Source of the DNA: Pampus argenteus
Lineage: Eukaryota; Chordata; Actinopteri; Scombriformes; Stromateidae
Assembly (NCBI GenBank): GCA_036937835.1
Contig: CM072878.1
Coordinates: 18,952,501 to 19,016,500, forward strand
Direction of reading: 5' to 3'
DNA: 64,000 bases
Translations under genes and position numbers: made by a program
The notes under the pieces: generated by a model
The model's input: the letters and a program-made list of their open reading frames with translations, nothing else
What the model was told of the DNA's origin: nothing
Databases searched by the model: none
Shown here: positions 1-13,201 of the stretch, in pieces
Position numbering within the stretch: position 1 is the first letter of the stretch
How the letters are laid out: each line of letters starts with the position of its first letter

Positions 1-49
1 GATGGTCCTTAATCTCTAAGTTTGGTCTGCGAGCCCGGTCCCATACCCT

Positions 50-70
50 CATCATCATCATCATCATCAT
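50..70 (+). repeat. (CAT)7 microsatellite
   Basis: Seven perfect CAT units. Confidence 0.95.
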
Positions 71-598
71 AAAACAAAACCAAAGAGAAACTCTACGTTT
101 CAAAAAAAAAGATGCTCTTTTATTTATAATCACTTTTCATCTTTGATGTTACAGTAGCTGCAAAAGCTAGCTAAAAACAGACATTAACAATTCAACGTTA
201 TCCCTTCAAGTTTGGTTTGGCTGAATGGAAAAAACATAAAAATAAAGATGACCCAACTCGCTCTGTAGTGAGTTGAGTGATGTAGCATGAAGAGAAATGT
301 AGTTGTTAATTAAGATGCAAAGTTCATTTAAAGCAAAAAACACTGCAGTGATCACTCACTCTCATTTCAGCACTTGTGTCAAATCAATATTGCATGAGGT
401 AAGCTTGCGTTGCATAACAACATACGTTTGTTGCACTAAATGTCTGAGCCAATTTCCACATGCTGGGGTTTTATTCAGCTCCACTAGGGTGTGCCAGATA
501 GCATGACAAAAACTCAACCAAATCACTTAATGGGTAAATATATAAATAAAAACCAGTGACTGCTGAGGTCTCTGGTCTTTATTTTGGAGTGTGAGTCG

Positions 599-624
599 TG
601 TGTGTGTGTGTGTGTGTGTGTGTG
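599..624 (+). repeat. (TG)13 microsatellite
   Basis: Perfect dinucleotide tract; reads as CA in the rbfox3 transcript, about 53 nt below the donor of the 79-nt exon. Confidence 0.95.
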
Positions 625-676
625 CTTCAGACAGACTGCAGACAGACACAAACAGACGGCGGTTTCACAGACTCAC

Positions 677-755
677 CATAGTCCCCACACTGTATGTGGC
701 AGCAGGGCCAATCGTGTGGTGGTAGGGGTCTGCTGTTGCATAGACTCTGCCATAG
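677..755 (-). CDS. rbfox3: rbfox3 exon, YGRVYATADPYHHTIG segment (79 nt)
   Basis: The acceptor cctattgcgcag precedes C-TAT, completing Ser, then YGRVYATADPYHHTIG, PAATYS and VGTM. The exon ends at ATG followed by GTGAGTCTG, a consensus donor. Human RBFOX3 ends at ...YSIGTM, so the stop codon is expected at or near the start of the next exon, which is outside the window. If the intron is retained the frame reads VSL and then stops at TGA. Confidence 0.95.
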
Positions 756-3700
756 CTGCGCAATAGGAGGCACAGAGAACACGGTCATTGATCTATCATT
801 GACGAGGAGAGCAGAACATTTATGCATGCTTGTTTAATGCTCAACCCCTGAAGTCAACTCTTTCAAGTCTCGAGCACAATCAATTATTTCCCTCCTCAGC
901 CTCCTGGGCTTCCTACATTATACAAGGTGGTTCAAAAAGGGGAGTTCAAAGGTTGGTGAATTATACTTGTCTTCTCATTGTCATCTTGATTAGGTAGATG
1001 GAATAGGTAATGAGCACAGAGAGAGACGGAGAGAAAGAAAGATGCTGGTGCTGGAGGGCCTCGTCTCTCTCACCCTGTTCTTGTTTAGCCCGGCTGCACA
1101 CTGGGCTCACGCCCCTGTCTTTTCATTGTTGCTGGTTTGGAACTAATCCTTCCAATTTCCTTCTGAGACAGGACAAGATGTGTCTGCCTTATTTATTTAT
1201 TTACTCGACTTCACATATTCCTCTATTTACTTTCTTTTTCTATTTTTTTTTTTTTTTTTTGCTCGCTTGCAAATGAGGGTCTGCACAGAGCAGATAAGGC
1301 ACACCCAGCCAAGGACTCAGGGCACCAAATCAACCAGGAATAAAAAAGAAGAAAAAAAAGTAGAGAGAGGAGGAAATTCTCCTAAAGGAGACAACAAGAC
1401 ATACAGCATGAGCTACATTGAGTTACATAAGATCTAAATATGGCTCTGCCCATTTAAGTCCGGCAGCACCCAAGGTCACTGAGCAGGACGTGAAATCAGA
1501 AGGGCTGCGTCGGCTCCTCGGGGAGGAAGCTGGAGCCATGAGATGGTCAGGGGAAGTCTCCGTGGTCCTCTTATCTTCAGTGAGCACCGAACCCTACAGG
1601 CCCTCGAAGGCTAATATATCTACAAAATGACTCTCGCCAGAGTGGCCCTGCTGACGACTGGCAGGTCAAACCAGCCTGTGCAATGTCACAGAGCCTCAAC
1701 AGAGCTGATTGGAAGCCGGCAGGGTCTCTGCATTGTGACTGGCTCCTCACAAGGCCTCTTTGATACATCATACCGCTGGTATGAACTTACTTAAAGGGCT
1801 TCGGTAATGCAGCCCATGAGCACTGTCGACTTTTCAGATAATAAATGTTTCATATTTTACAGGGGTTTTCACACACCTTCCACAATCCTGGTGACCTCTT
1901 TTTATGATTGGCTGACTGCTCCATGGATAAGTCTGATAAGGTATTGCTGAGACAATACAGACAAACCCCTATTGATCCAATGGACATGACCGCTTATTCA
2001 AAAGGAAACAAACAGACAAAGCAAAACAAACAACTTGGAGGTGAATTACATTAAATCTCAGGGAAAAGTATAGGAAAGAGAAACAAGGAATTAAATCACT
2101 CCGAGGATAAAAAAAAAAAAAAAAGCTGCTGTCCAATTTCTGCTCTCGCCAAGCACGGCTGCTCATAATTCGAGCCGCGGCGAGGCCTGATAAATCTTAC
2201 ATTATCGATATGATCTTCAGGCTCTCAGGCAGGGTGTACGTTATCACAAGTGACATGCTCAATCCTTCCCAGATTAGATTCCCAAACCAGCCCACATCCC
2301 GGCTGACAACGGCTTTCAGGGGTTGAAATGAATCAGCGGCGCCTCCTCAAACGGAGCACACCTGAACCAGAGTGACATCACTCAGAAGTGATAGAGTTCC
2401 TGCCGGTCCGTCTCCCTTCCACAGACCTGAGGCCATTCATAAATACCACAGTGATATACCCACTCTCCCATCACAAGCGCAGAGCCACGACATATATCAC
2501 ACTGCTTTTCTCATCGAGTCCAACAAGGTTAGACTTTTTTTTGGCTTCTTTTGCTCTCAGCTAAAAAAAAGAATACAATGGTTTCCCTAATAGATAAGAT
2601 AACTGGAAAAGGAGAAAAAGCCAAAGAAAGCACCTCCACATTCATCGTATCCATTCTCCATCTACGTTTGGCCCGCAGGCGTGTTGCAGAAATCCACCCT
2701 TTGCTTCTTCTACATTGTTAGATCTCAATCTGTGACGTTTGGTTCATTCCCAGGATTATTTTTATGATTAAGCTCATTTTCCTCCCATCTTCCTCATCTA
2801 TTTCTATTTCAGTCAGTAATTGCCTCCATATGACAGCCTGCAGGATCAACATGTTTTAAAATAAACATGCACATAAACATAGATATTTATCATTTTACTC
2901 AGCATGTGTTTTATTAGCATCACATTGCCTGTTGAACATGTATGTTAAAATGTAGCTTAAGAAAAAGGCACTTTTTGACATTTTGATTTGAAAAATGCTC
3001 TGCTCTTTGATGCTTACATGTAATGACCTGTAAGATCTGGGACTCATCATGATGATGATGAATATATATTATATATTCAGTATATAACAGACACTCATTA
3101 AAACACTGAAAACTGCATGTGAAAGATTCTCACCTGTCACTGTAAGCAGCGGTGGTGGTGGGTTGGGCAAATCTGTATGCTGCATATCCACCCTGCAAAA
3201 ATACCACAGTGTTAGTTATTCGATGATTAAGCACAACCTGTGCAGAGAAAGGTTAGCTTTCTGAGACACAAGGAAGCAACAATACAAATATGGAGCCTTA
3301 AATTGCCTTAATAGTTAAATGTCACTGCACAATGTTTTGACGAGCAGGACACATTCCTCAAATGTAGGTTCCCTTTCAGACACCAGAGGGTGCTGTTTAA
3401 TATACGGCGTATTAGACAGGTGGCGGCAACAGGGGAATGAATGATGTCGTATGAGCATACTTTGGGGGTGGGGGGCAGGAGTAGCACCAGCAGCATAACA
3501 GAGGCCACGTGAGCCAACTCCCCAAATTCAGCCCATTTTTAGACTGAGGAGGCTTTGCTGCTCCATTATTGAAAAGGCCCTTTTTCCTTTACACGACCCC
3601 CCTGGCTCACAAATGAAGTAAGAAGCCAGAAGACGGTCGGACCGTTGGGGAGTCAGGACCGCTGTATTCATTTGCCAGAGTGGGGAAGGAATTAAAGACC

Positions 3701-6700
3701 TCATTGTGGAGTGCTGCTATTACTCTCTTTGAAAAATGAAGCTGTTCTCCCACTGTTTTTCTATTAGCGCCGGTGGAGTGTGTGCCCATCTGCGTCCATA
3801 CGGTGGATAGGTGGCTTTTAATAATGCATGTTTTCATTCATTTTTAAACTCAAGGGGAAAGACGTCCGATGGAGAGGCAACGGCGTGAAGCTTACGGCCG
3901 CGGCTGCACATGAAATCAGGTCAGGGGCCGTAGCGTTGAATCCTGCTCCCCCAATTCCCTTCGAGGTTTTCCACGGGGACAGGAAGTCACAGCACTTGAG
4001 GCAGATGACTTCCTGTGGGACGGCCATGCCTTGGGACTGTGCTGATTACAGCAACAGCCTGAACAAACACGGACCAATAAATCACTCTCCCACATTGTCA
4101 AATCCTGCACACAACAGTACAGCACATTTGTTATAGTGTCTGTTGTGTGTGTGTGTGTGCAATTGTGTGTTTCTAAATGGAGGTGCATGCATGCATATGT
4201 ATTAGCACATGCAACGTATGTAGTGTATATTTATGTGCGTATGAATTCAGTATCCCTTCCTTCTAATGTGTTAGCAGGTCATCTATTTCCAAAAGGAAGC
4301 TTCAACATATCAGCAAGCCAGTGTCCACTGAATGATCGCGGAGGACACTAAGGGCTAAGGGACGGCTTCCTCTTGGTCACTCGAGATGTTCGCGTTCACT
4401 CAGCCAGTGTGAAGCAGTGCAGTGGCCAGTGCCAAAACTAATGGCAGTAAAGCACCAGGGGCTGGCCTGACGGGTTGAGTGATGGACCGACCTGGCCAGG
4501 CCTTGGTCGACGGACGCCGGGTTGCACGACTTAGCTGGAGGTGGCTGAACAAGTATGAGAGACAAACAATATCACTCAGAGCACAGCCCGTGTCTCTTCT
4601 ATGGCGGTGGGTGTCGCTACAATAAAAGCCAGTGAAATATCATGTGGGCTGGTGTGTTAGTCATATATCACCGGGGTTCAGCATTTCGCTCCCAGACACC
4701 GGTCGTTGTCAGGGTGAAAGTGAGAGGCAACTGTCATTGCTACTGTTGCCACTGTCATCTCGCTATCTCAGCAGACGGTGGCAGAAAAAAAAAAAAAAAA
4801 GGCAGCAGAATCAAAGGGACAAATTACAACTCCCCCACAAACGTTTGGACTGATGTCAAAGTGGGGCAGCGTGGTAATTTCAGCATTATCTCCACAGCCT
4901 CCATGCTTTTCTCTGTCAAGGGCGACGTGCAGCAGGGCCAGCTCCTGATGTGACCCTGCCTGCACGGACAGCTCCAGAGGGACGGCTAATCCCTTTATCT
5001 GCTGCTGCTTCTCTTATCTCCCACATGGTGATGGCTGGGAGGAACTGGCTCCACTCAGGCCTGCACCAAGGCCCCCTGGGGCAGGCAGGGATATCCCAGC
5101 CAAACCCTCAGAGTGTACACAAATACAAAAATGGGAGAGAGGAAGAAGGAGGTAGTAAGAAGGGGAAAGACTGAAGACAAGCCACCCCAAAAACTCAGAC
5201 AAAATCTAAAGGAAGAAATGATCTAACTTGACACAGGACACTGAGCCCGGGTGTGCCTCTTTGCCAAAGTCTGAGATCATAAGAGAAAAGAGGAGGGAGG
5301 AGCTGAGGGGGTTTTAAATTTTGTTGTCGGGTTTCTTGGCACAGCAGACAGGGGCCTAATCGACGCCGGCTTGGCAGCGAGGATGGGAGAACGCCGGGGG
5401 CTGAGGAGATCACGTTTTTGTCTCCAGGGCTGGGCTTTTTGTCTTCTTTACCTCTGGTTCATCTTAGCAGGCATGAAGAAAAGCCAACTGTACTTACATA
5501 GATCTCTGCACCATAGAAGCCATCTTGGTACACCACCCTGTAAAATTGAAGAACAGGAAAGAGCATTAGTTGATTTGGTGTACATGCTACATTTGATGTT
5601 CTCCCTATTTCAACCATTTGTGGGTCTGTGGGGTCAGCTCTTGGCAGCTTTAGTGTACTGTGCCACAAATAACGAATGACACATTAAAGCGAAAAGTGCA
5701 ACCGTTTCACATCCCCGTTCAATTTTCTGCTCTGGTAAAATTGTTTGTCTTTCCAGTTGCTGCAGTGTTGTCAGGAGGGCTGGTGGTAGTGGGGAGAGGA
5801 GGGGAGGACAAAAGAAGGCAGCGAAGGAGCTCCGTCACATGACTACCCTATATAAATCAACCAGCTGCCATCAGTAGCAAAGGGCCCTGGAGTGGGAGGG
5901 AGGGGAAAGGGGACTTGGGATTTCCAGTCCCAGCTTCAGTTGCGAGTCTCTCTGCAGTAAGACAGACCATGATCTAATCACAGATAGACAGCTATACTGG
6001 GCCCTCGGCCGGCCTCCGTCAGACCTCTCCCATGGCCACACAGACCAACGCTGATAAGAGGCGATTGTGAGGCAGGGCTGCACAAAGCCAGGAGATCAGG
6101 ATAGGCCCTGGTCACAGTCCAGTGAGATGTGCACAGTAATACGCTATCTCAGCCCTCTACAGCTCTCCCTGTGGCTTTGTTAGTTCCTCCTTTGTCAACA
6201 GAAAGCGTACAAATGCAAGGATGGGCAGAGACTGTTAGGGCATATACATACCTAGATACCAACAATGATTTCACTCCCTAAAGACGCCGTTAGAAAGAAC
6301 AAAGTAAATAGACAGCAGCACCCGACAGCCGGTAGGTGAAATCAAACACTGGACACTGAATCTAATTTGTATTCTGTAACAAATTAGCTAGTTTAGATTT
6401 AGCTCTTTCATATTTATGGTCTAATCTGTACTCTAACTTATTTGCTCAATATGTAATGACACTCATCACCTCAATCCCTCTTGAATATAAAGTTCATGGT
6501 CGTGTAAATAGGCAAATAACGACTAACACACCTACATTTGGTGTGTGCATGCAAACAAAGGGATGAAACAGAAAAGACTCGTTCACATACGGAACAAACA
6601 CAGTCAGAAGAAAACACTACAACATGAACACAACCGAACGTCTGGCACTGTCTGACGTGTTGTTTCCTAGATTCAGGTTAGAGATTTGATACTCACGCTC

Positions 6701-9700
6701 CGTAAGCTGGGATCGGTGGTGGCGGTGGAGCTGTGCGGAACGTGTTGTACACAGCCCGCCCCCGACCTCGCAAGTGGGCACCCCTATAGGCCACTGTAGC
6801 GCCTGTGGCAGGATAGGGAAACCCTGTTACTATGGAAAGAAACACACAAGAGAAGAAAAAATGACTTTCAGAGAAAATCCCCGACTTGGCATTGCTTACC
6901 TTATGACAGAATACATTAAAGAGAGACGTGTGGCACTGCTTTCCCTATGACAGAATGCATTATGGGGAAGACAAGGAAACAATAGATTTAATCTTTTCTA
7001 GGTGCGCCTCATCGAGCACTCTTCCCCTTTCCCAGCTCGCTGCTTTGTGCCGTACTCAGCAAGGATCCACATTTGCTGTACGCATCCCTTCCTGATGCCT
7101 GGTGAGGGGCAGCCTTGAAGCATAGGTAGGTAATGGATGCAATACCACTAGTTTCGCACCACAGCTTTTGCATAGTTTAGACACAATAGGCCAGCAGTGA
7201 GGAGAACAGTGGGAGGGTGGATGGGGGAGAGGTAGAGGGCGTTTCTAGGTGTTGGGTAGAGACAAATGAGAGGTGAAGGTTGTTGAACGACCTGACTAGA
7301 TGTTCAGAACTTCCCCAAGGGGAAATGGAGCAGATGGGCTGGATAGTCGAGGCCCAAACCTCAGCGTGACCCCATCGCAAAACCCATCTGGGACCATCTT
7401 TAGCCAATCACACAGCTACATATGTCCTCTGCTGATGGCTACCAGAGAATCAGTAAGGGTGGGTTGTGGTGAAAGGCTTCAGGGTGAGTAGAAAGGGTTG
7501 GTGTGATGGTGCGACGAAACGTCTGCGGGCACAGATTAGAGGACAGACGATGTGATCCTCAGCTCTCTACTTAACCCTCAATCAGTCCAGTGGATGTCTG
7601 ATTACAAGCTACGGAGGTGCATATAAACACACTGATCTCTAGACATGATTAAGTTGGCCTCCTCTATTCCAGCAATCCCAGGCTTTCTGCTGTTCTTCAC
7701 CCCCTCCTCCTCCCCCAACACCTAGTCCACCACAACACAGTCACCCCCATTATTCTTCATCCCCAGCAACGCTCCTCTCACCCTATTTTTCTTTATTCAT
7801 TTTCATGACATGTTGTGGGTAAATTCACCACAGACCACTTCAGTCACAGACCGCTCTGTGACACTCCTGTCTGGTCTTGTTGAGGGGGGGTGCTGGTGGC
7901 TTATTGGGGGAGTAACGCAGGTTAATAACATGTATCCAATGTGATGGAACCGACTGCAAAGACGACGGCAGACAGTCCCTCGCAATCACAGATCAACCAG
8001 CCTGCAGTGAAGATCCATGCTAGCTCATATATAATGGTGTCTAGGTTTCTGCTTGGGGAGTGACGGTCCGGCGTTACTGTGCCGTGTGCAGCGTTAACCC
8101 TGCAGGTGCACGAGACCAGTGAGCGTCCTAATGAACGATGCGCACACTAGCCCCACTACTTCAATAAAGCTGACAGGGAGACAGATTAGTGGTACCTTTA
8201 AAAACACAGAGAGACAGGTTTAATGTCTTCTGCCATTAACATCACGCTCCATTAGTGGGTCCACGCACATATTCAAACTCTGCGTCTCATTTGGCCAGGT
8301 AACGCCCACATAACCCTCCCGTCCAACCACACACCGAGGTGCAGGGCACTTTGTTTGCTGCCAGCGTACCGATAGACTGCCTGGACTTGCAGGGTGCCCC
8401 CTTTTCCCCCAAGTGATTTATAATGCTGACCTTGACATTTAAATTAGTCTCTTTTTTTTGGAGCAGTGGACATCTGAGCGCGGTTGCTAAAGGGCAAAAA
8501 CAATCCTCTTTGATAGTTTCTGAGATGTTTTTTTCCCCTCATCTTAACAAATCGCTACTATTTCTGGGGCCCAGAAAGTCCAATTGCTTCTTCTTTTTTT
8601 TTTCTTTCTTTTTTTTTGAGTGTGGGGGGGTGGGGGGAATTTTGTATGCAATATGCATGCATTGATGTATGTGAATGTAAACTCATAATGAGTTGGCGAT
8701 AGGCTACACTGCTTCAATAATAACCCATAAATCAAAGGCACTGTCACACCTTAGTAAGCCTGTGAAAGCAACAACAGCCACGGTGTATGAAGGCACAAAC
8801 CTGGTCTAGCCACCAAAGTCAAACACCTTTTCCGGGAGGGGGGCTGGAGAAAATATGAGTTATGCGCTGGAGGGCGGCGGGGTCATGCTGCACCTCATAT
8901 GTCATATGTGTCAACTTCAAAGAAGCTCAATACCTGCAGAGCCAGTTGGACCTGAGGTAATCCAGCTCTGTGCCAATGATGGGGTCATAACCGGCTCCCA
9001 TAAAGAAAGATCTGATTTTCCACAAGGTTGATCTCTCTAATACTTCCTGCTCAAATACATCGGGCAATGAGCACTTAATCCACGCACTGGGGACCCAAAA
9101 CAGCTTAATCTAATCAAGAGTCTGGAGCTTAATTATCCCCCTAACGTACACTCCAACAATGAGAGGATCTGTCTACATATATTAAGATGGCAATTAGCCT
9201 TTCTTTTCTGTCATTTACACAGCTGGTAGCTTTTCACGAGTCCTCAAGAAAACTCCACCTCAGTAGCAGAAAATATGAACTGGTGAATGAAAAGCTACTC
9301 ATCTCCTCATTTCCCCCCGTTAGCCTGAGGGGACCGGCCATACGACGGGATTTCTAAGTGGCAGGCAGCTGTCCATGGTGCTGAAAACACCCAGTATGAG
9401 GAATGATCCAGAAAAGTTTGCCAATTATTGTAAAATGAGCACAGCAACACACGATGTGGTGTGATAAGCATTGCATACACATCTGCCTCCAGATTTTATT
9501 CCTTTGTTTTGTCTTATTTGTATTAAATCAATTTTTTCCACGTCAGTGTAACATAAATCCACGTGACTTGTTTTTTTTTTCTTTGTATTTTCTATTATAA
9601 ATGAATGCCAATTTAAAAAAGTGATGTATGTTCTTATAATATTAAACTGAATATTTTCGATTCTGGACTGTAGGACAAAACAAGACCTTCAACATAATAA

Positions 9701-12700
9701 CAAAAAAACAAAAGATTCATGTAGAATAACATGCACACTTAAAACTTAATGTATAAATACATAAATACATCTGCATAATGTATACACCTGACTAATATTG
9801 GTGTTGTATATAAACAAAGCTTTAGCAGCACAGCCACTTACTGTATCTATAAACAGTAGAAACAGACACATACTTGTCGTACATGAGTGACCAAGCATAT
9901 AAATCTGACCAGGACAGATACAGTCAGATGGTTATTATGTGTTAAATATAGATAGAATTATATGAATGGGGCAGATTTGAAAGTTTGCTCAATAAAAGTT
10001 GCCATGTAAAGCAGATCACAATAAAACAGCAGCACAGATACTGGATGCCTACCAGCTACCACACAACATGATTTGTACCTCTGCCATGTTTTATTGCAAA
10101 TCCCTCCATTTGACTGGGAACACAATCACCTTGCTCCTCTTTCCTGGACCACGACCCCCACTTCTGCACCCTCCTCCCCCTTCCACCTCCCTCCAGCAGG
10201 GCTCTGGAGGAGGTTTGGGTGTTAGGTGGCAACAGAGGACATGGACCCGGGGTTGGCGTCGCCTGCCTGTACCTTACCAACCACTCCACCCCCTCCTCCA
10301 TCAGTAGGAGGAGCCAATCTGCCCTGCAAGAGGTTAAGAGCGGGGAGCCGGCATGAGGCTCTCATCCGTCATTCTCCTGAATGGGTTTTGAGGACAATAA
10401 ACCTGTAGCGCCAGGACGAATGGAGACGAAGTGTGCTGTCACCGAGCCAGGATTTATGGCTCCCAATTTCACTGATCTCCCGCACAGAAATGAGGACTGA
10501 TAAACAGTGATTAATCGCCTTTATATCCCATTTTACTCCCACCAAAAGTATATTAACTGTAGCTATGATGATTTTGGAATACGTTCTGGATCCTGTGAAC
10601 CTGATTCTTGGTTTTTCCTCCCCTTTAGGAGGCTTGGTCAGTGTATTTTTTGTTGTTTTTTTTAAACGAAAATGACTTTTTTGGCGCTCATTAGGGTAGT
10701 TTTGTTTCAAAAATGTATCTCTTATTTATGTCTCCCATCTTCCCAGCTGGCAAGCATATGTTGTCGTTTAGGCTTGGCAAACTCCAGCACCATGTCAAGA
10801 CGACTTGAAAAATTAGCAGCCAATAAATCACCCAACCCCTCCTGCTTCCCCTGCCTGGAGTGGTGGACCACACTCCCTCTGATTTATGAGATGATTTGGG
10901 AAGTGTGTGTGTGTGTGCGTGAGTGTGTGTAAGTGTAAAATGGAGAAAGTGTGCATGAAAGAGGGGACATGTATTAGTGTCTGTGTTCTACATAGGTTAT
11001 CTATTTCTGTAGGCTGGAATGCTTTGGTCTAAGTTAAAAAAAAACAGGGCAAGGGGTAGTGTTGCGCGTGTATATAGGCCAGGATAATATAAGTTAAAAC
11101 TTACTTAATGTCCAAAATTCTACCTGCCCATGGCGTAGCAGGTATGTGGCAGTATGTCCATGCACCTACAGAGGGATGTGTGCATGTTTGTGTGTGTATA
11201 ATTATCAGTGGAAGATGTCAGAACCAAGCGCGTGTTGGGGAGAGGAGGAGGCGCGTGGGAGGCAGGGGAGGAGGCATGGAGGGGGTGAGGGGTTGGGGAT
11301 GAAATAAAAATGATAGATGACTGCTTTCTGTCATGGACAGTTATTTAGAGGTTCGCCGTAAAGCTGTCCGGGGAATGAACAGATTTTAGTCTAATGAGCA
11401 GAAAGGAAAGCCGTTAAAGTGGCGCGATGTGCTCAGCACTTCTTCCAAATGAAATAGTACCATTTCCCCCTCATTAAAATGCAAAGGGTTCATATAACAT
11501 ACAGCAATAAAGCTGGCATGTCGAGGCAGAGAGAGATAGGGAAAACCCCACTGAGCTCATCTCATTCCTCCATTACTGAGACCAGAAGGAATAGCGGCCT
11601 TCGACAGGGTAGGTGCCAACAATATCGCTCACTCAATCTCCCTTATTCGGTTAGCTCTGTAAAAGTCAATCTGGCGCACTTGGCAAATCCATCCACAGCA
11701 GCAGCCTCCACAATCTGATAACAGTTGCAGGGGCGCTTGCTCTTGAAATCATTTTTTTCAGCTTTACAGTTGCACACAGCGCAAACAATGGCTCAGGCTC
11801 CCTCAGTCACTCAGAGAAGCTTGGATCATCCACTGCTTATCTGGGCCGCTCTCAGATTCACTTTGATTTGAGGGGAATTTCATGTTCAGTAGGTTCAGGA
11901 TGAACCCGATTGTAGAAATTCAGGGGTCAGATTGGGATTGGCTGCGGCTGATAGTGGCCTCAGGTACGGTGCGGCGCATATAGTGGAAGGAGAGTGAAAC
12001 AGCCTTTTTTTTAACTGCAGAAGCAGCACTGTAGGTTCTTACCGGCATACAGTTCAGGACCATAGACAGCTCCCACCACTGGATTCAGCTTCCAGCCTGG
12101 TGAACAAAGGAAAACTCAAATGACAATAAGAACTAAAAGAACATTTTATTGTTCTTTTGTGTTTTACAGTTTGGCACTTACCGTTCGTGTAAGGGTTGGC
12201 CACTTTTTTGTTTGTCATCACTCGTGCTGTTGCATTGTTCACCTGTTCAAAGTAAGAAAACACAGGACCTGTGATTACACACATTCACATTTACTATCCA
12301 GATGTCCAGGATGGGCCAAAAGCAAGCAGCAAACCAAGACTAATTCATAAAGTGTAGATAAATAAATAAATGATTATGTAAATTTGTAGCACTTTGGTGT
12401 GATTGAGTTTGATTCACCCTGTCATTAAAGTATTCATCATTATTCATCAATTTTCTTGCAGATTATTCAATTACTGGAAAGAAGGGGGAAAGCATGCACC
12501 AATTACCCACAGATATGAATAAAAAAAAACATCCTCCAAAATCAGTAATTGGTTGGATAAATAAATGGATTCCAAAAGAAAAACACAGACAGTGCTTTGA
12601 TTTTCTTCTATTGACCTGATGAGAATGACTGAGTGGGAGCTCCACTCGTCGTAAACAAGAGCAGAATTAGAGCAGGCAACACTAAACGATGGTGACAGGG

Positions 12701-13160
12701 GAAGGCAGGCCTTCTCAGATTTGACAGGAACCCAGAGGATGATGGCATGCATTCATTCTGCATTGTCAAGTAATGATGGACAACTGGTGTGTCCAGGTTG
12801 ACATGTATGGGTCCCGCATTCTACAGAGAACAAGTTATACGCACCATTATGCATGCATGCATTCAGGCACACATACACTCAGGGATGCAGATATCCTGAC
12901 AAACACACACACACAGCCACATGCTAATGCATGGGTTTATAGGTAAGTTGAGGAGGGGTTCGGCAGCAGGCAGAGAGAAAGATGAGAAAAGGGGAAAAAA
13001 TGAAAAGCACCTCTATTTTGCGCCCCTCTACGATTGTACCGTTTAGTTTCTCCCGTGCACGATCAGCATCTGTGCTTGTTTCAAAAGTTACAAACCCAAA
13101 GCCCTGAGAGTGCCACGTTAGCCACCGGTGGAGAAAAAGGAGAAGGAAAGGATGGACACA

Positions 13161-13201
<41 letters not shown>

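Larger units (their letters stand above)
1..676 (-). other. rbfox3: rbfox3 intron (3' part outside window)
   Basis: Intron sequence downstream of the last visible exon. It holds (CAT)7 at 50-70 and a (TG)13 tract at 599-624, which is a CA repeat in the transcript only about 50 nt below the donor. No terminal coding exon such as the YRGGYNRF type and no stop exon was found here. Confidence 0.8.

Noticed and set aside
6830..12042. Possible RBFOX1-type extra exon (TVLLCQANQEG...)
   Set aside because: No matching peptide in any minus frame, and the flanking exons join directly as in RBFOX3.
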